A stretch of DNA of 57,696 bases, from NCBI GenBank assembly GCA_026390445.1, contig JAPLFX010000027.1, forward strand, positions 1 to 57,696, written 5' to 3'. Of the stretch, positions 1-8,302 are shown piece by piece. This DNA comes from Pseudomonadota bacterium (GTDB taxonomy: Bacteria; Bdellovibrionota_B; Oligoflexia; Oligoflexales; CAIYRB01). The position numbers and the translations under genes were made by a program. Numbering within the stretch: position 1 is the first letter of the stretch; each line of letters opens with the position of its first letter. A model generated the notes under the pieces. It was given only the letters and a program-made list of their open reading frames with translations. It ran no database searches and was not told the origin of the DNA.

Positions 1-831
1 CATGCGGTCAACTACTTCTGAAATCGCGCCGGATGCGCTCAGATCCAAAGGGACCTTGGTGCTTAGTTCTAGCTCAAGCCATGCTGTTAAGGCGCCCAAG
101 TGCGACTCAAAACCACGCTGGGTCACCAAAACCTCGAGTTCGGCTGTCGAGTAGCCGGCGCGGATGATTTCCGGCAGCTTGGTCGTCGGGTAGCCTTGGC
201 GCTCGGCCAAAAGCGCTACGAAGCGGGCCAGGCCTGGGGATAGGTAACTGACGTAGATTGGGCCAGAGCCGAAAAAGCCGTCGTTGTTGTCCACTAATCG
301 CATCAGGGTGGAAAGATGCTCACCAAACCCTTCTGGTGCCTGAGACATAGCGATGAGGACACCCAGGATCATGTCGCGTGAAGTACTGCGAGAGCAGCGC
401 GGGTGGCGTAGCCAGCGGCCATCTGTTTGTGATTGCTCGATGGCCTGCCAAGCGCTTTTGGCCTGCGCATTAAGGTCGAGCTTTACCAAACTCACATAAC
501 GTAGCGACGAGAATAGCAAGCTATCGCATTGGTCCATCATATGGCCCCTGGCGCTTAAGTTCACGACCATGCCATCGACCAGGTGAGTGCGTTCGATCTC
601 CGCTTCGTAAAGCGCGGCGCGGCGGCGCGCCTCGGCCTTTAGCTGCACTTCGACCGCGGGGTCGACCTTGGGCTCCAAGCGCGCGGCTCGTCGCAATACT
701 TCATCGGAACGCGCGAGAAACCGGCTGTTGACAACCAGCTCAGAATACGCCGCCATTCCTCCAAACAAGAGGAACGACCAAAAAAGGGACATGACAAGCG
801 TACGCACGCCGGCTCCGACGACTGGGATCAT
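1..831 (-). CDS. Hypothetical membrane-anchored protein, partial (C-terminus outside window)
   Basis: The minus strand stays open from an ATG at 831 to the left edge, giving 277 codons without a stop. An in-frame stop lies a little upstream of the ATG, so the start is internal to the window; a second in-frame ATG 13 codons later (792) is an alternative. The N-terminus holds one hydrophobic segment (about residues 10-30), suggesting a membrane anchor or uncleaved signal. The rest is mostly helical and charged, with a segment rich in Arg, Glu and Ala near residues 45-75. I recognise no domain or catalytic motif, so no function is assigned. No clear ribosome binding site is visible. It lies downstream of the aldehyde dehydrogenase gene on the same strand, separated by an AT-rich gap of about 90 bases that could hold its own promoter. 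Confidence 0.65.
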   Translation of the reverse strand, partial: MIPVVGAGVRTLVMSLFWSFLLFGGMAAYSELVVNSRFLARSDEVLRRAARLEPKVDPAVEVQLKAEARRRAALYEAEIERTHLVDGMVVNLSARGHMMDQCDSLLFSSLRYVSLVKLDLNAQAKSAWQAIEQSQTDGRWLRHPRCSRSTSRDMILGVLIAMSQAPEGFGEHLSTLMRLVDNNDGFFGSGPIYVSYLSPGLARFVALLAERQGYPTTKLPEIIRAGYSTAELEVLVTQRGFESHLGALTAWLELELSTKVPLDLSASGAISEVVDRM

Positions 832-924
832 GGACTTTCGGTTCCAGATAGGTCGTCGGCAGAAGCCGGCTAGGGCTTAAGGGATGGCCTGGAATATCTT
901 GAAAAATATAATAATAATAGATTG

Positions 925-2493
925 TTACATCTTTATGCGAAAGTTTAAGTCAGGTTCAACATAGGCAGTGTCCAGCTGCGCCAGTTGGAGCTTGCCCGAC
1001 ATATCCCAATTGATAGCATGCCATTTGGTGAATTGATCGAGGACCCAGATACCAGATTGGCGGCCACCGTTGCCGCTTTTGCCATTGCCGCCGAAGGGGA
1101 GGTGCGCCTCGGCACCGGTCGTTGAGTTGTTGATACTCGACATTCCAGCGGTGATCTCCGTCTTGAATTTATAGATGGTTTGCGGATCGTTTGTATAGAT
1201 CGCGGAGGATAAGCCGTATCCATGACGATTGGCCATCTCCATGGCCTGATCGATGTCGTTCGACTTTAAGACGTTAAATAGCGGGCCAAAAGTCTCAGTC
1301 GAGTAGATGGCATCGTCCATGCGGACGTTCAGGACGATATTTGGACGAGCATATAAACCGTGTTTGGCATCGCCATCAAAGTGAGCCCATTCGACGCCGT
1401 GACCGATGTGGCCGCCGCGACCCAGCGGCAGTTCATGGTGCGCGGCGATAAGGGTGCCCAGATGACCAAGGTGATTGTCCAGAAAGCGTTTGCTGATCAT
1501 TGGCCCATAGGTGTTTTCGGCGGAAAAAGGCTCGCCGATACGCAAGGTCTCGGTGCGTTTGATGAGGCGCTCAATGAATTGATCATGGATTTTTTCGTCC
1601 AAGATGAGGTTCCCTAGTGAGGTACAACGCTGCCCTGCAGTGCCAAACCCTGAGAACAATGCGCCATCGACGGCGAGATCGATGTTGGCATCGGCGCAGA
1701 CGATCATCGGATTCTTCCCGCCCAGCTCGAGGCAAGGGGTTTGCAACGCTCGGCCACAGGCGGCGCCGATACGTCGACCTACTTCTGTCGATCCGGTGAA
1801 ACCGATTTTGTCAAAGACTCCTTCGTCAATGAGCTCCACCATAGACGCGCCAGTCGTTGGTCCTGCCCCAAAGACGGTGTTAAATACCCCATTGGGTAGG
1901 CCTGCCCTGGCCCACAGTTCAGTGGTGAAGTAACTGGTCAAGGGGGCTTCTTCGCTGGGCTTCCAAACGCAGGTATTGCCGGCGACCAGTGCTGGAATGA
2001 AATACCATGCTGGTACTGCGACTGGAAAGTTGCACGCCGTCATACAGCCGAAGACTCCGATCGGCCTGCGGTAAGTGAAGCATTCCTTGTTCGGCATTTC
2101 CGAAGGAATCGTTTGACCGTATAGGCGCCGACCCTCAGAAACGAAAAAATTCGCGGTATCGATAACTTCTTGAACCGAGCCCAGGGCTTCACGCAGCGGC
2201 TTGCCGATTTCTCTAGCAACGACTCTTGCTAGGGCATCTTTATTCGCTTCGACCAAGCGGCCAAAATTCTGAATCATCCCAGCGCGCACCGGCGCCGGCG
2301 TTGCTGCCCAACTTTTGTATGCTGCCTTGGCGGCATACGCGGCCTGACGCACCTGATCTTTACTGGCGTCAGCAAAAACACCGACCTCGTCGCGTAGATC
2401 GGCCGGGTTCAGAGATCGCAGAGCGGTACTTCCCTGCTGCCATTGTCCATCAATATACGCAGCGATCATCGCTGTGGGACCGTGTTTGCTCAT
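925..2493 (-). CDS. NAD(P)-dependent aldehyde dehydrogenase
   Basis: Full-length (522 aa) member of the aldehyde dehydrogenase superfamily, which oxidises an aldehyde to the carboxylic acid with NAD(P)+. The catalytic cysteine sits in GTAGQRCTS (Cys290), the general-base glutamate in LELGGK (Glu256), the oxyanion asparagine in ACNFP (Asn155), the cofactor-binding lysine in WKPSE (Lys178), the Rossmann motif FTGST at 232-236, and ETFGP near 400. All key residues are present, so it should be active. The TAGQRC context recalls the ALDH7/piperideine-carboxylate group, but substrate cannot be assigned from sequence alone. The ATG is preceded by a good AAGGAG at 2503-2508. It is divergent from the zinc-ribbon gene, and a perfect inverted repeat lies in the shared upstream region. 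No obvious metabolic partner is adjacent. Confidence 0.9.
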   Translation of the reverse strand: MSKHGPTAMIAAYIDGQWQQGSTALRSLNPADLRDEVGVFADASKDQVRQAAYAAKAAYKSWAATPAPVRAGMIQNFGRLVEANKDALARVVAREIGKPLREALGSVQEVIDTANFFVSEGRRLYGQTIPSEMPNKECFTYRRPIGVFGCMTACNFPVAVPAWYFIPALVAGNTCVWKPSEEAPLTSYFTTELWARAGLPNGVFNTVFGAGPTTGASMVELIDEGVFDKIGFTGSTEVGRRIGAACGRALQTPCLELGGKNPMIVCADANIDLAVDGALFSGFGTAGQRCTSLGNLILDEKIHDQFIERLIKRTETLRIGEPFSAENTYGPMISKRFLDNHLGHLGTLIAAHHELPLGRGGHIGHGVEWAHFDGDAKHGLYARPNIVLNVRMDDAIYSTETFGPLFNVLKSNDIDQAMEMANRHGYGLSSAIYTNDPQTIYKFKTEITAGMSSINNSTTGAEAHLPFGGNGKSGNGGRQSGIWVLDQFTKWHAINWDMSGKLQLAQLDTAYVEPDLNFRIKM

Positions 2494-2528
2494 CTAGGGG
2501 ATCTCCTTTGCAAAGGCCCTAAGTTCCT

Positions 2529-2549
2529 CACCTGAGAGTGGTTCAGGTG
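2529..2549. promoter_or_regulatory. Perfect inverted repeat in divergent promoter region
   Basis: CACCTGA and TCAGGTG arms of 7 bases flank a 7-base centre. The repeat lies 36 bases upstream of the aldehyde dehydrogenase start and within the 147-base region it shares with the zinc-ribbon gene. It could be an operator for a dimeric regulator or a leader hairpin of the dehydrogenase mRNA. There is no T-run, so it is not an intrinsic terminator. Confidence 0.4.
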
Positions 2550-2576
2550 GGTTCGGCTAGGGGCTAGTGAAAATGG

Positions 2577-2606
2577 CTGACGACGGGTGCTGGCAGGCCG
2601 CATAAT
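2577..2606 (+). promoter_or_regulatory. Putative sigma-70 promoter of zinc-ribbon gene
   Basis: A CTGACG -35-like hexamer is followed, after 18 bases, by CATAAT (five of six matches to the -10 consensus). Transcription would begin near 2613 and leave a short leader before the AGGGAGG ribosome site. This rests on motif matching only. Confidence 0.4.
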
Positions 2607-2640
2607 AGTCGGTGAACTCTGCCATTTAAGGGAGGCTATC

Positions 2641-2862
2641 ATGAACCGTCGCGAAGCTGAAAGGTGCCCTGTTTGTCAAGGACCTGCCGTGGCTGACTCT
2701 GGAGCGCCAGGCGGCCTGCGATGCCGATTGTCTACTTGCGTCCAAAATCACCAGGCGGTCTCCTGTCCCAGGTGCCGCCAAAGGGATCTGGAGTCGGTGA
2801 CCATCAAAGGTGGAAAGTTGCAGTATCGCTGCCGCGATTGCCAGATGGACTGGGAACTTTAG
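2641..2862 (+). CDS. Small double zinc-ribbon protein
   Basis: A 73-residue protein of unknown role with two zinc-ribbon-like knuckle pairs: CPVC at residues 9-12 with Cys27 and Cys32, then CPRC near 41-44 paired with Cys63 and Cys66. This spacing suggests one or two structural zinc sites, as in rubredoxin-like or transcription-factor ribbons that bind nucleic acid or protein. The ATG at 2641 is chosen because AGGGAGG at 2629-2635 has ideal spacing; a longer reading from a GTG at 2587 lacks this support. Its TAG stop overlaps the stop of convergent pilC by two bases, so there is no room for a terminator. The gene could equally be a regulator or a scaffold; nothing in the context decides. Confidence 0.65.
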   Translation: MNRREAERCPVCQGPAVADSGAPGGLRCRLSTCVQNHQAVSCPRCRQRDLESVTIKGGKLQYRCRDCQMDWEL

Positions 2863-4145
2863 CCGGGGCCCAGACTTGCCATGTCGAAAATCGGCAAATA
2901 CATCGCGATGACGATGAAGCCGACAATTCCACCGATGACCACGATCATGAACGGCTCGATCATGGACAGCAAGGTCTTGACGGCGACATCCACTTCATCT
3001 TCGTAAAACTGGCTCACTTTTACCAACATATCATCGAGAGCTCCGGTGGTTTCACCGACGGCAACCATGGAGATCACCATGGACGGAATCAACCCACCTT
3101 CAGCTAGGGTTTCCGAAAATTTTGCGCCCTGCTCGATCTTGCCCCGAACGCCAAGCACGAACTTCTCGATGGTCTTATTGCCCGAAGAGGCGGCACAAAT
3201 CGTCAGGGCTTCTAAGATGTTTAGCCCGGCCGTGAGCATGGTGGACATGGTATTGCAGAATCGACCGACGGCGAGTTTACGAAAGAGTATGCCAAACCCG
3301 GGAAGCCGAAGCAGACCGTCGTCGAGGATGGCCCGGCCCTGCGACGTCTTGAGATAGGCTCGAATTCCGAGTAACGTGCCGACGACACCTATGGCGATCG
3401 GTATAGCGTGCGTCGTGAGGAAGGTCGAGGCATTGACGACCATGGCAGTCATAAAGGGCAGTTCCTTACCCGAATCAGAATATTGCTTGGCAAAAATTGG
3501 TACGACGAAGACCAGCAAGACGGTGATCACGATGACGGCAACGGCGACGACCATCAACGGATAGAACATCGCGGACTTGACCTGGGATTTAATCTTTGCG
3601 GCCTTTTCAAGATAGACCGTTAAGGTTAATAAAATAGTGTCGAGATTACCGCTGGCTTCTCCTGCTCGGACCAGTGAGACATAGAGGCTTTCGAAAATCT
3701 TGGGATAGGCTTCGAGGCTCTCACTCAGTGTGGCGCCGTTTTCTACAGAAAATCGAATCCTATTCAAGGTTCGACCAAAAGAGGGTACAAGCTGCTGCTC
3801 GGCAAGTACGCCAATAGCTTGGACCAAAGGCACGCCGCTGCCGATCATCGTCGCAAATTGCTTGGTGAAGACGATGATGTCCTTGACACTCGGTGCCGAG
3901 GATCCAAGCTGGAGTTGGATCTTCCCGTCCTTGTCCTTAACAATCACATTGCCTAAAATAGGGGTAACTCCGTCGTCACCGTTGTCCTTGCCGCCGCTAC
4001 TATCCAACTTTGTCGTGGTGATTTGCAGGACGTTTAGGCGCATTCTAGTGATTAGTGCCCGGGCCTGGGCTTTAGAATGAGCGGTCACCTTGCCGGATCT
4101 GGTGCGGCCGGATGAGTCCTTGGCTTTATATTGAAATTCGGGCAT
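2859..4145 (-). CDS. pilC: Type IV pilus inner-membrane platform protein PilC
   Basis: PilC (428 aa) is the polytopic inner-membrane platform on which the PilB and PilT motors act during pilus assembly and retraction. Two T2SSF domains are visible at about 93-215 and 295-417, each with the Gly-rich amphipathic start (for example FTKQFATMIGSGVPL) and GEASGNLD/GETTGALD repeats. Membrane segments lie at about 196-217, 245-263 and 398-418. Residues 47-84 form a polar, Gly/Asp-rich insertion between the N-terminal tail and the first T2SSF domain, longer than the linker I expect in the family. It is the last gene of the pilB-pilT-pilC operon, starting 9 bases after pilT. A type II secretion F protein is the main alternative, made unlikely by the adjacent pilT. 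Confidence 0.93.
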   Translation of the reverse strand: MPEFQYKAKDSSGRTRSGKVTAHSKAQARALITRMRLNVLQITTTKLDSSGGKDNGDDGVTPILGNVIVKDKDGKIQLQLGSSAPSVKDIIVFTKQFATMIGSGVPLVQAIGVLAEQQLVPSFGRTLNRIRFSVENGATLSESLEAYPKIFESLYVSLVRAGEASGNLDTILLTLTVYLEKAAKIKSQVKSAMFYPLMVVAVAVIVITVLLVFVVPIFAKQYSDSGKELPFMTAMVVNASTFLTTHAIPIAIGVVGTLLGIRAYLKTSQGRAILDDGLLRLPGFGILFRKLAVGRFCNTMSTMLTAGLNILEALTICAASSGNKTIEKFVLGVRGKIEQGAKFSETLAEGGLIPSMVISMVAVGETTGALDDMLVKVSQFYEDEVDVAVKTLLSMIEPFMIVVIGGIVGFIVIAMYLPIFDMASLGPG

Positions 4146-4154
4146 TTTTTTGGC

Positions 4155-5288
4155 TTACGCCCCCTTTTTTGGAGTGTATCCGCGCTGCTGCTGTCCGGCT
4201 TTGCCTGGTGTGCTAGCGCGCAGGGCCCTTTTGTCGAGCATATCTTGGAGCTCCTCCGGCTCTGGCGACCGCTCCAGCGCGAGTTCGGCGGTGATAAAGC
4301 GGCGATCTATCAGATTCATTAGGGACTGGTTCATCGTCTGCATGCCGGTGGTGTCTTGACCAGTCAGCATCGATGAGTAGATTTGGTGCAGCTTATCCTC
4401 ACGAATGAGGTTGCGAATAGCCTTGTTCGGCAGCAGTGTTTCCATGGCCATGACGCGTCCACCGTTAACCGCTGGCAGTAGGGTTTGTGCGATGACCGCG
4501 CTTACCGACATGGCTAGTTGAATACGCACTTGTACTTGCTGGTGCGGAGGAAAGACGTCGATAATACGTGTCAGGGTTGAAATGCAAGAATTGGTATGAA
4601 GTGTCGCAAAGACTAAGTGCCCGGTTTCAGCTGCAGTCAATGCCAGGCTAATGGTTTCTAGGTCGCGCATCTCGCCGACTAAGATGACGTCTGGGTCTTC
4701 ACGAAGCACGCTTTTTAAAGCGCGGGCAAACGACGTCGTATCGCTACCGACCTCGCGTTGATTGACCATCGAATTTTTATGGGGGTGCATGAACTCAACG
4801 GGATCTTCGATCGTGATAATGTGGTCGCGGCGGGTTTCGTTGATGTGGTTAATCATCGCGGCTAGAGTGGTTGATTTACCAGACCCCGTCGGTCCTGTGA
4901 CCAAGACGAGGCCTTTGTTAGTGTTGCAGATATTCTTGATCGACGGCGGAAGGGCGAGCTCGTCAAGTGAATACAGCTTGAATGGGATGATGCGAAAGAC
5001 CCCCGCGACCTGGCCGCGCTGATGAAATACGTTGGCGCGAAAGCGGGCCATATTTTTCACTGAAAACGCGAGATCGATCTCCTTTTGGTTTTCGAAGTCC
5101 TTCTTTTGTTCTTCAGTTAGGACGCTATAGCATAATTGACGGGTGTCTTGCGGTGTAAGCGGAGGCAAGTCGAGTGGCAGTAGGCTGCCGTCGATGCGCA
5201 GTCTTGGCGGGGACTCCGTTGAGATATGTAGGTCACTGCCGCCTTGATCAAGTAGCGCTTTAAGCAGTTGGGGAAGGGTGTAGTTCAT
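4155..5288 (-). CDS. pilT: Type IV pilus retraction ATPase PilT
   Basis: PilT (377 aa) is the hexameric cytoplasmic ATPase that powers pilus retraction and twitching motility. An N-terminal PAS-like domain (1-110) is followed by the RecA-like ATPase with Walker A GPTGSGKS at 132-139, the Asp box EDPVEF at 161-166, Walker B near 200-209 (VILVGEMRD), and the His box with His224 and His231 (GHLVFATLHTNS). The AIRNLIREDK motif at about 290-299, required for retraction in the family, is present. The C-terminus adds a basic, Gln-rich tail. The start codon overlaps the pilB stop by four bases (ATGA), indicating translational coupling. Confidence 0.95.
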   Translation of the reverse strand: MNYTLPQLLKALLDQGGSDLHISTESPPRLRIDGSLLPLDLPPLTPQDTRQLCYSVLTEEQKKDFENQKEIDLAFSVKNMARFRANVFHQRGQVAGVFRIIPFKLYSLDELALPPSIKNICNTNKGLVLVTGPTGSGKSTTLAAMINHINETRRDHIITIEDPVEFMHPHKNSMVNQREVGSDTTSFARALKSVLREDPDVILVGEMRDLETISLALTAAETGHLVFATLHTNSCISTLTRIIDVFPPHQQVQVRIQLAMSVSAVIAQTLLPAVNGGRVMAMETLLPNKAIRNLIREDKLHQIYSSMLTGQDTTGMQTMNQSLMNLIDRRFITAELALERSPEPEELQDMLDKRALRASTPGKAGQQQRGYTPKKGA

Positions 5289-7006
5289 GCAGCTCCTGCC
5301 TTTTGACGGCCGTCGTCATCGCTATCGGGAGCCGTTGACTTGGTGACTTCCTGAGCATTGGTGATGCCTTGAGCCATCTTGTTGAGTGCCGATTGGCGCA
5401 GCGAACGCATGCCGTTGGCCATCGCGATTTTTTTGATCTTCATAGCCGGTGCATTGGCGAGGATCGCTTCGCGTACGGGATCGTTTAACTTTAAGACTTC
5501 ATGCACCGCGATTCGTCCTTTGTTGCCAGTACCACTGCAGGCATGGCAACCAGCGCCTTTAAAGGCCTGAACCCTGCTCGCATATTGTGGGTGGATGCCC
5601 AGATCAATCATCAGCTGCGGCGTGACGCTTTCGTCGACCATTCGGCATTTATCGCAAATCTTGCGCACGAGTCGCTGAGCCGTAACGCAGGTTAAGGCGG
5701 ACACCAAGTTGAAGCTTTCCACTCCCATGTTGAGAAGTCTTGAAATGGTGTCGGGTGCGCTGTTGGTATGCAGGGTTGAAAGTACCATATGGCCAGTGAG
5801 AGCGGCCTTGATACCGATCTCTGCGGTTTCCAAATCGCGGATCTCTCCGACCATGATGATGTCAGGATCTTGACGCAGAAAAGAACGCAGTGCTGCAGCA
5901 AAGGTCAGGCCGATATCAGACTTCATTTGGACTTGGTTTACGCCTTCGAGGTTGTATTCGACGGGGTCCTCGGCGGTCATAATATTGTCAGACTCTTTGT
6001 TCAACTCGGCCAGGGCCGAGTAGAGTGTCGTTGTTTTACCCGAACCCGTCGGGCCAGTGACTAGGACCATGCCGAAGGGTTGGTGGATCGAATCTTTGAA
6101 CTTTTTAAGCTCTTCAATATCAAAGCCCAACTGGGTCATGTCGGTTTGCAAGGCTGATTTGTCTAAAATCCGCATCACCGTTTTCTCGCCGTAGACTGTC
6201 GGAAGAGAGCTGACACGGAAGTCAACGGGCTTGCTGCCGATGGTGATGTTGATGGCGCCATCTTGCGGTAGCCTGGTTTCGGCGATGTCGAGGGAAGCCA
6301 TAATCTTAATCCGTGAGATTAACGCTGCCTTCATGCCGATCGGAGGGCGTGCGATCTCGTGCAGGACACCGTCTATTCTGAGGCGGATGCGGAGGTATGA
6401 TTCATACGGCTCGATATGGATATCGGACGCACGACGTTGTAAGCATTGAATGAGGACCTGGTTGACCAGCTTGATGATCGGGCCGTCACCCTTATCACTC
6501 GATGAAATATCTTGCCGTTCCTGTTTTTGATTTCTGGGGGCTAGGACTTCCTTGCTGTCGCCGAGGGAGTTCATATCAAGCGTCTTGCCGTAATACTTGT
6601 GTAGGGCTTCGGTGATGCGCTGCTCGCTGGCCAGTACCGGCTTGGGAAAGAATCCGACGGAGAAGCGGATGGCGTTGATGGCATCGAGGTTGCGCGGATC
6701 ACCCATGGCGACGATGATGTTGTTACCGGCGCGGTCGATCGGCACGACGCGGTGCTTGACGGCGAGATCCTTTGGAATCAAATCGATAATCGCTCTAGGT
6801 ACGTCCATCTCCGCCAAGTTGGTCCGAGGCAGACGGTAGAATTTGGCAAAGGCGTCGAGCAGCTTATCTTCCGCGACGACCTGGATGGATTCGATAGCGT
6901 GCATGATGGTGACGTTTTCTTTGGCGCTGACGGCTTCAGCGCGCTTGTAGTCAGCGTCGCTGATCAAGCCATTGCTTACGAGATAAGATTTTAGCGGATT
7001 GGACAT
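5285..7006 (-). CDS. pilB: Type IV pilus extension ATPase PilB
   Basis: PilB (573 aa) is the hexameric ATPase that drives pilus polymerisation. The N-terminal T2SSE_N domain (about 1-150) is joined by a charged linker to the ATPase core: Walker A GPTGSGKT at 318-325, Asp box AEDPVEY at 345-351, Walker B IIMVGEIRD at 383-391, and the His box with His406 and His413. A zinc-binding tetracysteine (Cys451, Cys454, Cys487, Cys490) marks it as an assembly-type GspE/PilB protein rather than a retraction motor. It is the first gene of the operon, with a G-rich ribosome site just before the ATG. Neither a pilin nor a prepilin peptidase gene is in the window. Confidence 0.94.
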   Translation of the reverse strand: MSNPLKSYLVSNGLISDADYKRAEAVSAKENVTIMHAIESIQVVAEDKLLDAFAKFYRLPRTNLAEMDVPRAIIDLIPKDLAVKHRVVPIDRAGNNIIVAMGDPRNLDAINAIRFSVGFFPKPVLASEQRITEALHKYYGKTLDMNSLGDSKEVLAPRNQKQERQDISSSDKGDGPIIKLVNQVLIQCLQRRASDIHIEPYESYLRIRLRIDGVLHEIARPPIGMKAALISRIKIMASLDIAETRLPQDGAINITIGSKPVDFRVSSLPTVYGEKTVMRILDKSALQTDMTQLGFDIEELKKFKDSIHQPFGMVLVTGPTGSGKTTTLYSALAELNKESDNIMTAEDPVEYNLEGVNQVQMKSDIGLTFAAALRSFLRQDPDIIMVGEIRDLETAEIGIKAALTGHMVLSTLHTNSAPDTISRLLNMGVESFNLVSALTCVTAQRLVRKICDKCRMVDESVTPQLMIDLGIHPQYASRVQAFKGAGCHACSGTGNKGRIAVHEVLKLNDPVREAILANAPAMKIKKIAMANGMRSLRQSALNKMAQGITNAQEVTKSTAPDSDDDGRQKAGAA

Positions 7007-7071
7007 AGGCCCCCAATTCTCCCTACCCCCGTTGTTCGGCTGTAAGTCGAGAAAAGTTGAGGACGGGTCGT

Positions 7072-7863
7072 CTAGTCCTTAATCGCTTGGTAGATCAATT
7101 TGGGGTGTACATGGCGATGACGGAGGTGACGAATCTGCACCGTAGCTAGGCGAGACAGCAGTGTTTTTGCCGTAAAATCGCCTTTCCCTCGCTGCTGTTT
7201 GACCCACCGCTTGATCAGCCAATTGGCTTTGTGGGGATGTATGACGATGCCGCTACTAAGTTGATGGGTATTGTCAAAAGGAAAGACGAAAGCTTGAAAA
7301 ATCGTTCTTTTCTCAAGGCCGCGGAAGGTTTCTAGTGGCTTCACTGTTACCGAGATCTTAGCGGGGGAGATCAAGTCCTGAATCACCATGGACTTGTCGG
7401 TCACCTTTAGGATCTGAAATAACGAATGACGAAAATCGCCGAAGCGCTGCATCCGTTTAATTAAATGCTGAGGCATGGCCTCCTGAAGCGTCGCGAGTTC
7501 GGCAAGAAGAAGCTCATGCGGCGTGATGCCTTCAGCTGTTCGGATTTGGATGGAGTTGCTGCTGACCCGGCGTTCAAAGATAAAGTGGTCAAAAAAGTAA
7601 GCAGTCCTAGCGTTATAAAAGCTGTCGTCATGGAAGACCTTGCCATGGTCAAGGTAGAAGCGCTCAGAACCATTGACGACCTCTGCGGTGCCAAAGGTCT
7701 GATGGGTCCAGGCGATGAACCACTCCATTAGGTCGTCGATGTTGACGGCCTCCCCCTCTAGTCGCGCGAGCAGCGGCCAGAGTTTGCCGCTCGCCTGCTG
7801 CCCGAGACGTAGCGTAGGTGGCGCACCATTTACACGTCGTTCGTCTGCGGTTTCCAACACCAC
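7072..7863 (-). CDS. Hypothetical protein (263 aa)
   Basis: I do not recognise this protein. It has no signal peptide or membrane segment and looks soluble, with a basic C-terminus (RHLRHRHVH near residues 244-252). Its central part has alternating hydrophobic strands and several aromatic clusters (YFFDHFIFE near 88-96). The proposed GTG start lies inside the 3' end of the preceding gene, overlapping it by 34 bases, and AAAAGG sits about 10 bases upstream; a later start that removes the overlap is possible. Coupling to the preceding membrane-anchored gene suggests the two products work together. It ends about 65 bases before pilB on the same strand, so joint transcription with the pil genes is possible. 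Confidence 0.6.
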   Translation of the reverse strand: MVLETADERRVNGAPPTLRLGQQASGKLWPLLARLEGEAVNIDDLMEWFIAWTHQTFGTAEVVNGSERFYLDHGKVFHDDSFYNARTAYFFDHFIFERRVSSNSIQIRTAEGITPHELLLAELATLQEAMPQHLIKRMQRFGDFRHSLFQILKVTDKSMVIQDLISPAKISVTVKPLETFRGLEKRTIFQAFVFPFDNTHQLSSGIVIHPHKANWLIKRWVKQQRGKGDFTAKTLLSRLATVQIRHLRHRHVHPKLIYQAIKD

Positions 7864-8219
7864 TCGATGACCTTTTCGCCGGCGATCGGCACATTGAATT
7901 TAAAGGGGAGCCAGACGAGTAGTTTACCCTGACCGCAAGCATTTTGCATGAGTAAAGAAGGGTCGTCGCTAGCCGCATTGGGTCCAGGCGCCGTGGTGAT
8001 ATCTTCCAGCGGCAGGTATACCGAATGGGCGAGGAAATGCCGCTGCACCTTGCGGCGCAACGCCAGGGTCTGGTTTTGATCTTGCCACTCCATCGGGCCA
8101 AGGCTCAGATTGGGGGCAGTGGCAATAGCCCACACGGTGAAGAAAGCTGGGTAGCAGCTCCAACACACCGCAGCTAGAAGGGGCAAAAGTTGCAAAAGGC
8201 GGCGGATCCATGCCCACAT
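7830..8219 (-). CDS. Hypothetical membrane-anchored protein (129 aa)
   Basis: A short protein with one N-terminal hydrophobic helix (about 8-32) after a basic start, followed by a roughly 95-residue domain that would face the periplasm. The helix holds two cysteines; two more occur at about 95 and 120. No family is recognised. The ATG has a GGGGG ribosome site seven bases upstream. It overlaps the next gene and follows ihfA by 83 bases on the same strand. Confidence 0.6.
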   Translation of the reverse strand: MWAWIRRLLQLLPLLAAVCWSCYPAFFTVWAIATAPNLSLGPMEWQDQNQTLALRRKVQRHFLAHSVYLPLEDITTAPGPNAASDDPSLLMQNACGQGKLLVWLPFKFNVPIAGEKVIEWCWKPQTNDV

Positions 8220-8302
8220 GTAACGCCCCCGTCAAATCGTCCTGCCACGGAAGGGCACGGCAAGATGCACTAGCATCTGGTGCTCGGCCACGTTTAATGG
8301 GC

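Noticed and set aside
2503-2560. Glycine-riboswitch-like CTCTCAGG sequence on the minus strand
   Set aside because: Only that short piece matches. No paired aptamer arms or second domain are visible, and the neighbouring gene is a generic aldehyde dehydrogenase.
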